The position numbers were made by a program, and so were the translations under genes. Shown here in pieces: positions 24,431 through 37,800 of a stretch of 64,000 nt of DNA; the stretch's first letter is position 1; each line of letters begins with the position of its first letter. Under the pieces are notes generated by a model. That model searched no databases. It was not told the DNA's origin and saw only the letters and a list, made by a program, of their open reading frames with translations. The DNA comes from Astropecten irregularis (lineage: Eukaryota; Echinodermata; Asteroidea; Paxillosida; Astropectinidae): assembly GCA_963971285.1 (NCBI GenBank), contig OZ020244.1:1860001-1924000 (forward strand), read 5' to 3'.

Positions 24431-26298
24431 TATTAAAGTACACTTTAGTCATTCAAATGGTGAGCCAGGCAGTCTTTAACTAGACACTCATGAGCTGGGC
24501 AATTTTCAAGAAACAAGTGTGTGCATCTTGAATTACATGTATACTCATTGTAAGTTTGAAGTACTGAGAGCCTAAGAGGAAAGGGATGTGGGCCCACAAC
24601 CTGTCATCAGGAGCTTTTAACGCTTTACCAGCTAGATAACCAGACATAAACTAGTTGTCTTCTAGTCTGCCTGTGTATCGTTCACAAGTGAATTCAACAT
24701 GAATGAATGAATACAGTCTATTGAATATTGTAGGAAATATTAAATGAAGAGTGAAGTTGTGAGCATCCTAGCAACATGACCAATGTGGAGGTCCAATTTT
24801 AGCGTACTTTTGAGGTAAAGCTTTGATTGCAATCTTTCATTGCCAATATAAGCCTAAAATTGCAGTCTGTTGCAAGCCTTGAATTTAACGGAGGCCACAG
24901 AGGCGGCCTTCATTGCCCTGGTTCTTGGCCTTCGTGCCCCCTTCAAATGTTTCCATAGACATTATGATTTTCCAATGGAAGTGCCCCTTGCAACGGAAAA
25001 GTGGCCTTGCCCTTTTCAGAACCAAATTCAAGGCCTGTGTTGGATATCTAGATGGCTCTTACTCAAGAACTGCTTCACAGGCATGTATACCAGTCATGTT
25101 TTGCTTACCCATTAAAAAATGACCTAGGTGCTGCCCTCGCTTGACAACTTAAGCTTGCATAAAGTCCCGGTATGCTGTATGTATACATGTGCTCTATATA
25201 GCCACGATGTGGGAACCAGTGATGAAGCATGTAATTCTCTTTGTGTGCACAGCATAATGCAGGTATCCGAGTTGTTTGTTCTCGTAATGCATGTTTACAG
25301 TCAACTTGTTTTCTCCTTCCTGAGTCTTGCTTCGTCACAGCAGCTTGTTTACCAGGGACACCCCTGCTCTCCTGATGGGCAAGCCATCCCAGAGCAGTCA
25401 TTAAGTTACAGAAAGATTCCGGATGGCAGCTCAGGCGCCCCCTCACCCCACCACCCTCCCGGTCAAATGACTTGACATTTACTTTGTTTAACTCTGGTGA
25501 ATCAGCAAGAGCTCTTTACCCAACTGGAACACTCCATCACGGTCTGAGCAAGTGGGCTGCCCCTGGGCCCAGCTATTTCTCAGCCGAATTTTCTGTTGCA
25601 TATGTGGGAGGGTCTTGTCAAAGTTGTTGCCATTCTTTCTCCGCGTCTTCAGGAGATGTAATGGTAGGGGTTGGTTTGGAGACAGGAATTCATCGGAGGC
25701 TTATGGCTTATTTATCCCTCTTAATGGGCTTGGGCACTTTTGGATTTTTGCAGGCCTGTATTTTTATCGGAGCCAGCTAATAGCCACTGAGCCCAGCAAG
25801 GGATAATTGCGCTTACCCCACATCGCCCCACGGTCAAATGAGATCTTAAAAGCATCGGAGAAATCTGATACGTAAAGAAAATAATCTATGATCTTCCAAG
25901 TGCGGCCTTATGACGCTGATCTGTTTTAGGGAGACTTAATGTCCTCTCACACAAAGAGCTTGTAGGACAAAAACTGAAACTCAAAATGGTTTAATATTGC
26001 ATGCATCTGCACATTAACACCAGCTGGCAGCTGAGAGCTATTAGGCATGTGATATCATGCTGTTTTGCATACCACAATGTACTTCCGACCCTAGGTAACC
26101 ACATTTTCCAAAGCAAAACAGCATACTGATTTTATTTCAAACTGTGTTTTAGAAAATTATGATTTTACATAATAATGAATTGATGCTCTTGTTTGTGTAC
26201 TAGCTTTCTTCTCTTTTAATTAACAAAACGAATTCACGCTCCCTTTGTTCTTCTGGCATTGTTTCTCTTGCCGTTCCCAAGTCTCATAAAAGGGCTGG

Positions 26299-26452
26299 GC
26301 TGGATTTCACCGAATGCTAATATTAATCCTAAGATGAGTTGTCAGTCAGTATCACCATAGTGATTTGTATTGTGACATCACATGTTGCTTAGCAATTATG
26401 ATTAATTCACACTTAAGATCAATCTTAGTGCTTCGTGAAATCGGCCCCTGGT
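26299..26452. mobile_element. Foldback MITE, same family as 5406-5560
   Basis: GGATTTCACCGAATGCTAAT at the left, CTTAGTGCTTCGTGAAATCG with GCCCC at the right. The interior ATCACCATAGTGATTTGTAT and TGTGACATCACATGTTGCT matches in reverse. Confidence 0.75.
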
Positions 26453-27016
26453 GACGAGAGTATTTTCCACTCCCATCCCTATCTATGGAACAACCTTACC
26501 CATTCCATCAGACTCAGTGTTCCTTCATTCAAAAATGCTTGATTGATGCCTACGTGTATCTCTTTCCATGATCTTTGCTATCTTCCCCTACTAATCTTTT
26601 CCTTTCTTCTTGTAACCACCTTGTACCCTTGGGCAATGTGGCACTTTATAAATACAGTTGGTATTATGATTATTATAACCTGTGCATACATGTATATTGG
26701 GAACTCAACCAGCATTAACATGTTTCTGTGGCAGTCACAGTTGTGAAATGCATGCTATAATACGGTCTGTCGGGTATAACACCTTGCAGTCCAGTGCTGT
26801 GATGCTTTCTGTATTCTGGTTGGGTCGGAGATCTGGTCCGTGTAGGGTATTAACCGAATTGAAATGCATTGCTTGGGACATGCAAGGTGTGTAACCCAAT
26901 CCCATGAGATGAGACAGAAGTTGCAGAATCAAGTTTAGAGTTACTAAGGCAACCCTTTCCCCACCCCTTCAGTTTCACAGGTGCAATTTCCACAATAGGA
27001 CTTCACACTGCAGTCC

Positions 27017-27168
27017 AAGGGTCAATTTCACCAAACTCATCGTAACTTACTATCAATCGTAGGACTTATGATGCATTTGCAGCCCCACATAGAAGTTCAA
27101 GGATACGATGGGTTATCCTTCGTATCTCGATTTGCGATCGATCGTAGAGCTTCGTGAAATCGCCCCAG
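27017..27168. mobile_element. Foldback MITE, same family as 12684-12813
   Basis: GGGTCAATTTCACCAAACTC to GCTTCGTGAAATCGCCCC, with TACGATGGGTTATCCTTCGT inside. Confidence 0.8.
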
Positions 27169-30001
27169 GTTTGGAACAGCCTACCAGATAATGCAGTTGG
27201 TGACATCTCTGGCTATGGCACCCAGTCCACTTGTGCAGAGTGCATCTATCAACATCTTATTTCATGTGCCTGATGCTTTATGTACCCTTTCACACTAGTT
27301 GTTTCTATTAAAGTAGTTGTGAACAATTTTGATTTGGCCGTCTCGATTTCCTCAACAGTGTCCTGTTGGCTGGTTTTGACCTTGTCATTCCTTATGCGCT
27401 ATTGTTCATTTAAGAATTGTATACAACCAAAATTGTTGAATTAGATTTAAGGCCATGGTGGAAGTACATAAAGTAATTGTTTTTTGCAGTAACACCAATT
27501 TACACTACTCTTTTATGAGGTTTGGAGGCTCTGGAAAGAGCTGGTTAACTTGACATTAATTTCTTGGTTTCTGCGCTTTATCACATGGAATGCTGATTAT
27601 ACACGGTCCAAGGTTCTGTAGGCCAGCCATTGTAATGCATACATGTAGTCCAGTCTAATTACTCTTGGAACTTAATCCCTGGTTGCTGCAAATTGCCAAT
27701 CACTTCAATGGAACCTGCATTGTTTCTAATTACCTTCCTCTTTCATCTTGCATGCCTGACCATCACTGACCTTCAGTACTCAGAAGATCAAACTTTCAAT
27801 ACCTATGCTCCACTGGTCTTGTACAAATTTGTCTGAAAATAAACATGATGGGTGAGATCTAGGTCAGAAGAATACATTGTGTCTAAAAAGCTTCTTGGTC
27901 ATAACAAAATGCTTTACATGGTTATACTTCTGGAAAGACCATCACTTGCCAGTATTTAAATTGCTTTTTCCGTTGCTTTTGACCAGTACTAATGGTAAGA
28001 CTTTTTATGCATGGAGTTTCTGAGGCATCTAAGACAATCCAGGCTAGGAGTGTCAGGGGTCGTGTGGTTCTTCTATCTGTGGCTGGCTAACAAACCATTC
28101 CCAAGTATAAACCTGTGAATAAGTGATGGACTAGCACAGCTAGCGAGAAGCTGACCTATTGCTTCATTAATGCAAAACAGTACTTAAATGGCCATCCAAT
28201 TTGGTCTGCAGTTATCATTGCAAGGCGCCCTACCTAACCACCTTAACCCTAACTGTTTCATTTCCTAGAATAAACCTGTAAATAAATGACTGCCAAGCAC
28301 AGCTACAGTACCAAGAAGCTGACCTATTCCTGATGCAAAACAGTAGCTTTTAGCAATGGCCAACTGTAATGCTCTGTAGTACAGCATTGCAAGGCATGGC
28401 CACTTCCCACCGCTCAGTATTTATATTGCAATATACAGTCGGCAAGTCATTTTGCTGCATAGTAATTGCCTATTGCAATTTGGAATTGACAATGAGACCA
28501 GACAGCCTAGCTTCTGCCTTTCAATTTACTGCAGCTTTCTGTTCCGTGCACGAGCCGCATTTACCACGTCACAATGTATCAATCTTGAATTTATTCCCCA
28601 TACAAGATTGTTTTTCTTCTTTCCAGTCTCTGCATAAATGCTAGCCAGGCTAATATAATGCTAAGGATTTTTTGTTTATCATTGAGCAGAAAGAAAAAAT
28701 TTGTACAATGAAAAATATCTTTTATTCAAGCTCAATTAGCATGCCTAGACATGTACTTGTATTATGAAGGCAGTGGTTGCTCAAAGCCAAGAAATATTGG
28801 TTCAATATTAGAAGTTACGAGTAAATACGGTCCCGAATTTAAGTGATATTTGTGGCTGTGCTTCTGTGAATACAATTCAGTAACATTCATAACTTCATAG
28901 TGTATATTTGACCATTTTGCTGATAGCTGGCCTATTGGATTTTGTTTGCACATTTTTTAACAAACTGTACCACAGCATATTTTTCATACACTTTCACTGT
29001 TCACTTCCGGCCCTCAACAAAAGTTTCTTGACGTGAAGAACTTTGGATCAAGATGGTTCTTTGACTCTAGTTCTTTCTGATCATCTCATTCCTCAGAAGA
29101 GTTCTTAATGCGTTATGCACTGCAAACTTGACTGTACTGTCATCCAAGTTTATTCAGGACAACTTTGTGCAGTCAGTTTCAGACTTAACCATATAATTCA
29201 TGGATACATCTAGGTTAATCTAAGATGCACTAGACATGATACTTAACATTGACTCTCATTAGTTCTTGGATGGGAGATCATTCATTGTACTGATAGTGGA
29301 TGTACATGGTGGAATTCCTAGGATGTAGAGGCATGAAGTTCCCTACAGTTTTCCTCCTTCAAGTTCTGTTTGTGCTGTATGGAGACCATCAGTCTCATGT
29401 GTGGTCTGAGGGAGTATGGCTTCCCCTCACTGTTAGGATGGAATCTTACTGATAGCACTTACAGCCTAACCAATAACAACATTATACGTTTTCATATCAA
29501 CTACTTGCTTCATCAGATGCAACTTCTTAAGAGGTCATTGCTACAAAAGAATATAGAGTTATGGAGTTAAACAAGGCTAGATCTCTATACAGAGATGGAG
29601 AAAATGGTTGGTGTCTTGCTGTGAATAAGGTACATGTGCCTCTAGTCTAGTCCTGTTTATATTATAAATAAAAGACCATCAGGCTCAATTCAGTGTTAAA
29701 GATTTAAATCTCCACGTTTCTTCTACATGTACACTACAGCCCATACCTCTGAGTGGTTACATTTCCTTATTCTAAGTACTTATCATAAAAAATTAAATCT
29801 CTCTTTTCAATTACTCAGGTGTGTATTTTCCATCCATCTTTTATTCATTTACGAGTCTCTGTTCAACAAAACTGAATGCTGATTTTCTTCTATAAGTTGT
29901 TTTGATGATAAAGTGGTTTATTTATTCATAACTTGTAAATGATACATAAATTGAGTGTACTAGTAATTGTTATTTATAATTTGATTCTATAACTTATTAA
30001 A

Positions 30002-30645
30002 GGCTTGGAGATAGGAGGGCCTGACATTTCGATCCTAGCAAGATCTTTAGCCTTTTAAAGGCTTTTCACACTATCCATAATCTCAGGGTTGGAACCAGAT
30101 CGAACCCCGAGATTTTTTTCAATCCTTTTCACACTTCAAGAACATTTTCAACCCCGAGCCAACCCGGGTAGGATAGCCTAGGACAGTTATAAACGTAGTG
30201 TGAACGTTGCTTCTCTTTGATCCGGTTCAAAAACATGCCGGGCTGAAACGGGGTGGATCCGGGTTGGTTTCAACACGGATCGAAAAGGAGATGTGTGAAA
30301 AGGCCTTAAATGACAAGAGGATAAGAACATTCAAGTCAAAGATACACATAAATGGATATGAGGATCAGAACAAAGGGGGACAAAGTGACCAGGGAAACAG
30401 GAATAGCATGAGGGGACATAGAGGTGTTGAGGGTTTGGAAGATCAAATTTATTTATGCTTGGAGTTAAAAGGGCCTGACGCGTTTCAATCCTAGCAGGAT
30501 CTTTCTCCTCGGAGAAAGATCTCCAGGAGAAAGATCCTGCTACATGTAGGATTGAAACGCATCAGGACCTCCTACCTCCAAGCATTTTATATATTTCGGG
30601 TCATTTTGGCTGATGAGCAGTTTGCAGCAGTTTATTACTTGTGTT
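30002..30645. mobile_element. Family 2 foldback element with a nested TTAA MITE
   Basis: The left unit is inverted (30002-30054). The interior (30306-30460) shares ATGACAAGAGG, AAGAACATTCAAG and GGATATGAGGATC with the copies at 40.6 and 54.7 kb. A second inverted unit and a direct unit meet at 30475-30560. The tail follows: GGTCATTTTGGCTGATGAGC, then AGTTTGCAGCAGTTTATTAC and TTGT. A MITE (30059-30305) interrupts it. Confidence 0.75.
30059..30305. mobile_element. TTAA-flanked MITE, GGCTTTTCACACTATCC termini
   Basis: Flanked by TTAA at 30055-30058 and 30306-30309. Termini are AGGCTTTTCACACTATCC and GTGTGAAAAGGCC. The interior holds the AACCCCGAGATT and CCAACCCGGGT words also found at 15138-15445. 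It is nested in a family 2 element. Confidence 0.8.
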
Positions 30646-31116
30646 GACCAAATTTATTTATTTTGAGATATCTCACTGTTGTTGGCACTGTTGGATAAGT
30701 TCAATTTTATAAACAATAAATGAAAATCAAACATTTACACCTTAAATAACCAGGGTTGGGAGAATTTAAGAAGAAGCCATGATGAATAAATTAGAGGTGA
30801 TTAGCCGTCCCATCATGAATGCTACTGTCATATTATGCACATGTTGAGGATGTGCAATGAATACCACACTAGATATTTCCTGTACATAACATTGTACATT
30901 CTCCAGATGTGTGCATGCATACCAATATGCATGTCAACCTGACACTAAAGATTAATGAATTCCCCCCTCCCTCAAAGCACAGGGCTTAGATACTAAGCAA
31001 CCCATCTATCATGCAGATTTTTGCCTGAAATGATGAAATGAATGTCCCTACACATGCCGAAGCATATTTGTGTACTTAAGGAATGCATTTCCCGTTTTGG
31101 TTTTTTCAACTACACA

Positions 31117-31450
31117 CTTAATATCGTATTTTGTTTTTTGTCAAAGAAATACAGTTTCATGGGCATAAATATCAAGGAACATACAATAACACTGTGAAAT
31201 TCCCAGTCCCATACAGTGCCCACTTTTTGAGAAAAGAAAATCTTTTCACTGTTATTTTTCATCTTCCGAAGATCTAAATACTTTTTGGTCATTAGTTTTA
31301 CTCTTTCCTGGTTAAATACAGCATTTCAGACAGAACAATTTGAACAGTATGTTTCTACCATCAACATCTTCATGCTCTGTAAGTTATTTAAAAATCTGTG
31401 GCAATTTCTGTTTCAGTATGCTACCAAAGTATGATGTAGTACCTTTAAAA
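31117..31450 (-). mobile_element. TIR-A element, near-complete, reversed
   Basis: Runs from the altered right end (AATATCGTATTTTG) through TACAGTTTCATGGGCATAAA and GTGCCCACTTTTTGAGAAAA to ACCAAAGTATGATGTAGTAC and CTTTAAA at the other end. Confidence 0.75.
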
Positions 31451-31794
31451 CTGTATGCATGTAGCAATTCGGTTACGGACTGCACATTACTATAGAATAC
31501 TTCTGAGATAGAACTATAGCTGGTCGTTTAAGAGACAATGCACATAGTATAGGCCCTTCACTCAAGCCTGTTTTATAATTCAGATGACAACCTATGCCAG
31601 GCCAATTATGGCGATGCAGTTTTTTATTTATCAATTCATTTACTTATTTATTTTCAGGTCAAAAGATACAATAATATTTTAAACACCAAGATGACTAAGC
31701 CAGCTGTGATCACCTGAAAAGCGAATACACATCACTAAAAGCTTATCCGGGCATTATAAAAAATAATATATTTAAATCTTAATCATCAATAATA

Positions 31795-31905
31795 ACAGGG
31801 AAACTGACTGAATTTTAAGTCATTGATAAGTAAAAAATGAAAACTTGACTGGAGCAGGATTTGAACCAGCGACCTCCAAAATACCGTACCAATATGTCCA
31901 TAGGG
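31795..31905 (-). mobile_element. tRNA-derived SINE fragment, reversed
   Basis: On the minus strand: TACGGTATTTTGGAGGTCGC, B box TGGTTCAAATCC, TGCTCCAGTCAAG, then the TGACTTAAAATTCAGTCAGT tail, matching the copies at 4.1 and 44.4 kb. Confidence 0.65.
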
Positions 31906-32056
31906 GGACTTAGGTGCACCTTGCACACAAGACAAGAGCTGCTTACCACACATTACCACAGTCTATACAGGGGGACTTAACCCTAACCCTCTGCACCTTG
32001 CACACAAGACAAGAGCTGCTTACCACATATTACCAGTCTCCACAGGGGAACTGGAT
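31906..32056 (+). repeat. Two-copy tandem repeat
   Basis: A unit of about 75-80 bp containing GGGGGACTTA, TGCACCTTGCACACAAGACA and AGAGCTGCTTACCACA occurs twice in succession. The first copy directly abuts a reversed SINE fragment. Confidence 0.75.
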
Positions 32057-32871
32057 CATGAACCACATATTACCACATAACCCACACTGTGGTGTATTGT
32101 GGTATTTAGGAATTACACTTGCCACAAGAAAAGCCATGTGTGGTAAACTGTGGTATGGAGGTGGGTTAGCAATTATTACATTAATTCACATTGAAGAATA
32201 ATCTTAGTACTTCATAAAATTGACTGCAAATCTTGGGTCTATTTTGATGTGCACATCTTATGTACATGTACGACTTTTGCTTGAGGTCTAAGGCTTTACT
32301 GTAGATTCTAATGGAGTAGGGTTAGGATTACATTTGGATATGTAAAGTGCACATTAGTGATATAAGTATACATTAAATCATTTTAAAAAATGTTTTAATG
32401 CACATGTCATGTACAACTTATGTTGTAAAAGATCTATATGGCTTTACCATAGACTTTAAAAAAGAAATATGCATGGGAACATAACCCTTAGGCATTACCT
32501 AACAAAGTACTGCCATCAAACAAAAACCAAACTATCATAAATAAAAAAAGGGATTACCTAAGTACTAGAATCTATTTGTGGCAGACTTAACGTCTGTCTA
32601 GAAATACAAAAAGCTCACTTATGGAGACATTTCCAATGATGTATCTCCTCGGGGCTTACATTATTTGTAGTTTCAGCGAAACGTGCTCCCTTAATGTAGC
32701 ATTTATTGTAATACATGTGCATTTACATTAATGGGCTTTATCCTGTATTACTGTCTGAGGTCAGTCACCGCGGTGGACTGGGGTTGTGAAGTCTTATGAA
32801 TATTTCAAGTTTTGTCTGTGTATTTCATTTCTACTTAACTTGGAGCCATTTTGGAGAAAACAAACCTTTGT

Positions 32872-33086
32872 GTGTTTATGAAACGGAGACTCAGGCTCCG
32901 GCTCAATTTCGTGCATCCATTCTGGAATAACTGGTATCAAAATAGAGACTTTTGGCTGCGGTTCAGGGGTAGATTCTCTGGTTTGAAAAGGAAAACGGAG
33001 CTTCAGCTTCAATGAAAAACCTCAACCTATATTTTCAACATATGGAGCTGGAGCCTGAGCTTGCGTCTCCGTTTCGTAAACGCCCT
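32872..33086. mobile_element. Foldback MITE, same family as 9793-10011
   Basis: GTTTATGAAACGGAGACTCA to TTGCGTCTCCGTTTCGTAAA with CGCCC. The interior holds inverted GGCTCCGGCTCA words and AGATTCTCTGGTTTG, shared with the other copy in reverse. Confidence 0.75.
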
Positions 33087-34222
33087 ATGTATCCCCCAAT
33101 TGGTTTGATTGATGTTTTAAGATGTCTGGATCATTCCACCGAGTTGGACTAAGACGGATTCTTGGCTTAAATTTTACTACCCACGTGATGTTCTGCTATA
33201 ATCCACATTAGGTTGAATATTTCATGCCTGTTTTCCAACCGCACAAAGTGTTAGGAGCTGAGATTTGCAACCAGAAACCTGTGTTTTCTACTAAAACAGT
33301 CTCACGGATAAAAGCCAAGAGATTTTGCAGAGTTGACTTAATACCCATTGCGGGAAGAAGTGAAATTTCATCCACCAATGCACCAGAGTAAATATATGTC
33401 CAGTCAACACAGGGTTTTTATCCCGAGCCGTTTCCTGAATGAAAGTGCTGTCATGATGGAAGTAGCTCTTTGCAAAGGAGCATTTTGAGCTGCCTCATGT
33501 TACACCCAAATCTGGGTCTCTTTGGTACGATGTACTTGGACGATGGGCTGTTAATAGCTCCATGTTCCTAGTGCATATGGGTTCAACCCATCTTCTGGGT
33601 TCACTCTGACAGTACATCCTGATCCCACTGGGCAATCTAAGAAAATATGGTCGTCATACAGTGGAGTGTTTGCAAGGGCAGGAGAAAAAACAGGTCAGGC
33701 AGTTAATTCAAGTGGCCAGCCTACATGTTGTATGTGGGCTTCCTCGTCTAATGAAAAAGATGCACAATATGTGGACTGAAATTGCTGGCATGTGTGGGCA
33801 GACTCCCTTGAATGGTGAAGCTCAGCAGAGCGAATATGCCAATCGGTCTCCTCTTTTATTGACAGAAGGTGTTTTGCAAGACACGATTCAGGGCAAGAAG
33901 CTATTTATAAGCTGGTAAACAGATTCCAAGATTACAATTTTCTTTTTCAGAGCTGTTCTGAATTGGTAAACTAAAAAGCCACACAGATTTCGAAATTGAA
34001 GAACCTCACTTAAATCAAGCTGTGAAAGTCATTTACATGCGAGGCTTGAAGTGCTGTAAATTATGCTTGTTCAAACATGAGGCAAATATTTCTGGAGATT
34101 TGGAAAGGATTACTCATTAAGCCAACAGAATGTTGGATATGGCTTGCTGTAGGTCAGTGACATCTAGCAACTTTTCCACACATTTTGTGATGCGGAATCA
34201 CAAGCTACAGGTAGTTTTAACT

Positions 34223-34700
34223 TGTACGTTCAGACAGCTTTTTAAATTCATTAAAACCACAGTTTTATCCTGATTTTTTTTAACAATTTGTGTCTGAATG
34301 TTATAAAACTGTTTTATATTTAAAACCAATCGGTTTTATCTGCCGCTAAAACCCTGAAGTTAAAACTGCTTGGGCTTAAAACCGATTGAGTTTACTACTA
34401 AAGCGCTGTCTGGACAGAATAACTTTTCGACATCCAGTTTCAGTGCAGCCAAGCCTGGCAGCTGGTCACGTAACACTTTTGTGGTGCGCTTGTTTACATT
34501 GCACATGCAGATCAATCCGCACAGTGCGTAGGTGTCAGGGCATAGTGAGTGACCTCTTAAAACCGATAATAAAACCGATCAGTTTTATCTGCAAATAGTG
34601 AAACACTGTATGAACACTGAGTTTTAACTTTACAATACCACCTGCGGTTGCTGGGCACTTTAACTCAATTGGTTTAATTCAAACGTTGTCTGAACATACC
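34223..34700. mobile_element. Foldback MITE, GTACGTTCAGACA ends
   Basis: TGTACGTTCAGACAGCTTTT at the left, AACGTTGTCTGAACATACC at the right. The interior is rich in TTAAAACCGAT and ATCGGTTTTATCTGC words in both orientations. It ends about 130 bases before the 32-bp minisatellite. Confidence 0.65.
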
Positions 34701-34828
34701 CATAGTCTGACCTTTCAAGAGAATACAGGTCAGGAACTTAATTCTCACTGGGGTGATGTAACGTCCCTAGACATAGCGCTGTTGCATGAGAGACACTTGA
34801 ACTCTACCAGGGCACCCAGGCAGTGTGG

Positions 34829-37800
34829 ACAGCTAACCAGAGGCATGGATGCAATGATTACCAGCTAACCAGAGGCATCAAGACAATGATGACCAGCTAA
34901 CCAGAGGCATCAAGGCAATGATAACCAGCTAACCAGAGGCATCAAGGCAATGATGGCCAGCTAACCAGAGGCATTAAAGGCAATGATGGCCAGCTAACCA
35001 GAGGCATCAAGGCAATGATGGCCAGCTAACCAGAGGCATCAAGGACATGATGACCAGCTAATCAGAGGCATCAAGGCAATGATGGCCAGCTAATCAGAGG
35101 CATCAAGGCAATGATGGCCAGCTAACCAGAGGCATCAAGGCAATGACGGCCAGCTAACCAGAGGCATCAAGGCAATGATGGCCAGCTAACCAGAGGCATC
35201 AAGGCAATGATGGCCAGCTAATCAGAGGCATCAAGGCAATGATGTCCAGCTAACCAGAGGCATCAAGGCAATGATGGCCAGCTAACCAGAGGCATCAAAG
35301 GAAATGATGGCCAGCTTACCAGAGGCATCAAGGCAATGATGACCAGCTAACCAGAGGCATCAAGGCAATGATGGCCAGCTAACCAGAGGCATCAAGGCAA
35401 TGATGGCCAGCTAACCAGAGGCATCAAGGCAATGATGACCAGCTAATCAGAGGCATCAAGGCAATGATGACCAGCTAATCAGAGGCATCAAGGCAATGAT
35501 GGCCAGCTAATCAGAGGCATCAAGGCAATGATGGCCAGCTAACCAGAGGCATCAAGGCAATGACGGCCAGCTAACCAGAGGCATCAAGGCAATGATGGCC
35601 AGCTAACCAGAGGCATTAAAGGCAATGATGGCCAGCTAACCAGAGGCATCAAGGCAATGATGGCCAGCTAATCAGAGGCATCAAGGCAATGATGGCCAGC
35701 TAATCAGAGGCATCAAGGCAATGATGGCCAGCTAACCAGAGGCATTAAAGGCAATGACGGCCAGCTAACCAGAGGCATCAAGGCAATGATGGCCAGCTAA
35801 CCAGAGGCATTAAAGGCAATGATGGCCAGCTAACCAGAGGCATTAAAGGCAATGATGGCCAGCTAATCAGAGGCATCAAGGCAATGATGGCCAGCTAATC
35901 AGAGGCATCAAGGCAATGATGGCCAGCTAACCAGAGGCATCAAGGCAATGACGGCCAGCTAACCAGAGGCATCAAGGCAATGATGGCCAGCTAACCAGAG
36001 GCATCAAGGCAATGATGACCAGCTAATCAGAGGCATCAAGGCAATGATGACCAGCTAATCAGAGGCATCAAGGCAATGATGGCCAGCTAATCAGAGGCAT
36101 CAAGGCAATGATGGCCAGCTAACCAGAGGCATCAAGGCAATGACGGCCAGCTAACCAGAGGCATCAAGGCAATGATGGCCAGCTAACCAGAGGCATCAAG
36201 GCAATGACGGCCAGCTAACCAGAGGCATCAAGGCAATGATGGCCAGCTAACCAGAGGCATCAAGGCAATGATGGCCAGCTAACCAGAGGCATCAAGGCAA
36301 TGACGGCCAGCTAACCAGAGGCATCAAGGCAATGACGGCCAGCTAACCAGAGGCATCAAGGCAATGATGGCCAGCTAACCAGAGGCATCAAGACAATGAT
36401 GACCAGCTAATCAGAGGCATCAAGGCAATCATGACCAGCTAACCAGAGTCATCAAGGCAATGATGGCCAGCTAACCAGAGGCATCAAGGCAATGATGGCC
36501 AGCTAACCAGAGGCATTAAAGGCAATGATGGCCAGCTAACCAGAGGCATCAAGGCAATGATGGCCAGCTAACCAGAGGCATCAAGGCAATGATGGCCTGC
36601 TAACCAGAGGCATCAAGGCAATGATGGCCAGCTTACCAGAGGCATCAAGACAATGATGGCCAGCTAACCAGAGGCATCAAGACAATCATGACCAGCTAAC
36701 CAGAGGCATCAAGACAATCATGACCAGCTAACCAGAGGCATCAAGACAATGATGGCCAGCTAACCAGAGGCATCAAGACAATGATGGCCAGCTTACCAGA
36801 GGCATCAAGGCAATGATGGCCAGCTAACCAGAGGCATCAAGGCAATGATGGCCTGCTAACCAGAGGCATCAAGGCAATGATGGCCAGTTAACCAGAGGCA
36901 TCAAGGCAATGATGGCCAGCTTACCAGAGGCATCAAGGCAAGGATGGCCTGCTAACCAGAGGCATCAAGGCAATGATGGCCAGCTTACCAGAGGCATCAA
37001 GGCAATGATGGCCAGCTAACTAGAGGCATTAAAGGCAATGATGGCCTGCTAACCAGAGGCATCAAGGCAATGATGGCCTGCTAACCAGAGGCATCAAGGC
37101 AATGATGGCCAGTTAACCAGAGGCATCAAGGCAATGATGGCCAGCTAACTAGAGGCATTAAAGGCAATGATGGCCAGCTAACTAGAGGCATCAAGGCAAT
37201 GATGGCCAGCTAACCAGAGGCATCAAGGCAATGATGGCCAGCTTACCAGAGGCATCAAGGCAATGATGGCCAGCTAACCAGAGGCATCAAGGCAATGATG
37301 GCCTGCTAACCAGAGGCATCAAGGCAATGATGGCCAGCTTACCAGAGGCATCAAGGCAATGATGGCCAGCTAACTAGAGGCATTAAAGGCAATGATGGCC
37401 TGCTAACCAGAGGCATCAAGGCAATGATGGCCTGCTAACCAGAGGCATCAAGGCAATGATGGCCAGCTTACCAGAGGCATCAAGGCAATGATGGCCAGCT
37501 AACCAGAGGCATCAAGGCAATGATGGCCTGCTAACCAGAGGCATCAAGGCAATGATGGCCAGCTTACCAGAGGCATCAAGGCAATGATGGCCAGCTAACT
37601 AGAGGCATTAAAGGCAATGATGGCCTGCTAACCAGAGGCATCAAGGCAATGATGGCCAGCTTACCAGAGGCATCAAGGCAATGATGGCCAGCTAACTAGA
37701 GGCATTAAAGGCAATGATGGCCTGCTAACCAGAGGCATCAAGGCAATGATGGCCAGCTTACCAGAGGCATCAAGGCAATGATGGCCAGCTAACTAGAGGC

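Larger units (their letters stand above)
22938..30001. other. Intron sequence, largely unique
   Basis: The longest stretch poor in recognised repeats inside the PDCL intron (interrupted by MITEs at 26.3 and 27.0 kb and a degenerate tandem repeat at 24.3 kb). Frames of 80-115 codons occur on both strands around 25100-25800 (for example 25128-25475 plus and 25105-25446 minus), but they overlap each other and resemble no family. No coding call is supported. Confidence 0.4.

Noticed and set aside
25105-25806. Cluster of overlapping 80-115 codon frames on both strands
   Set aside because: Frames overlap one another, show no family resemblance and lie in the PDCL intron in a locally less AT-rich stretch.
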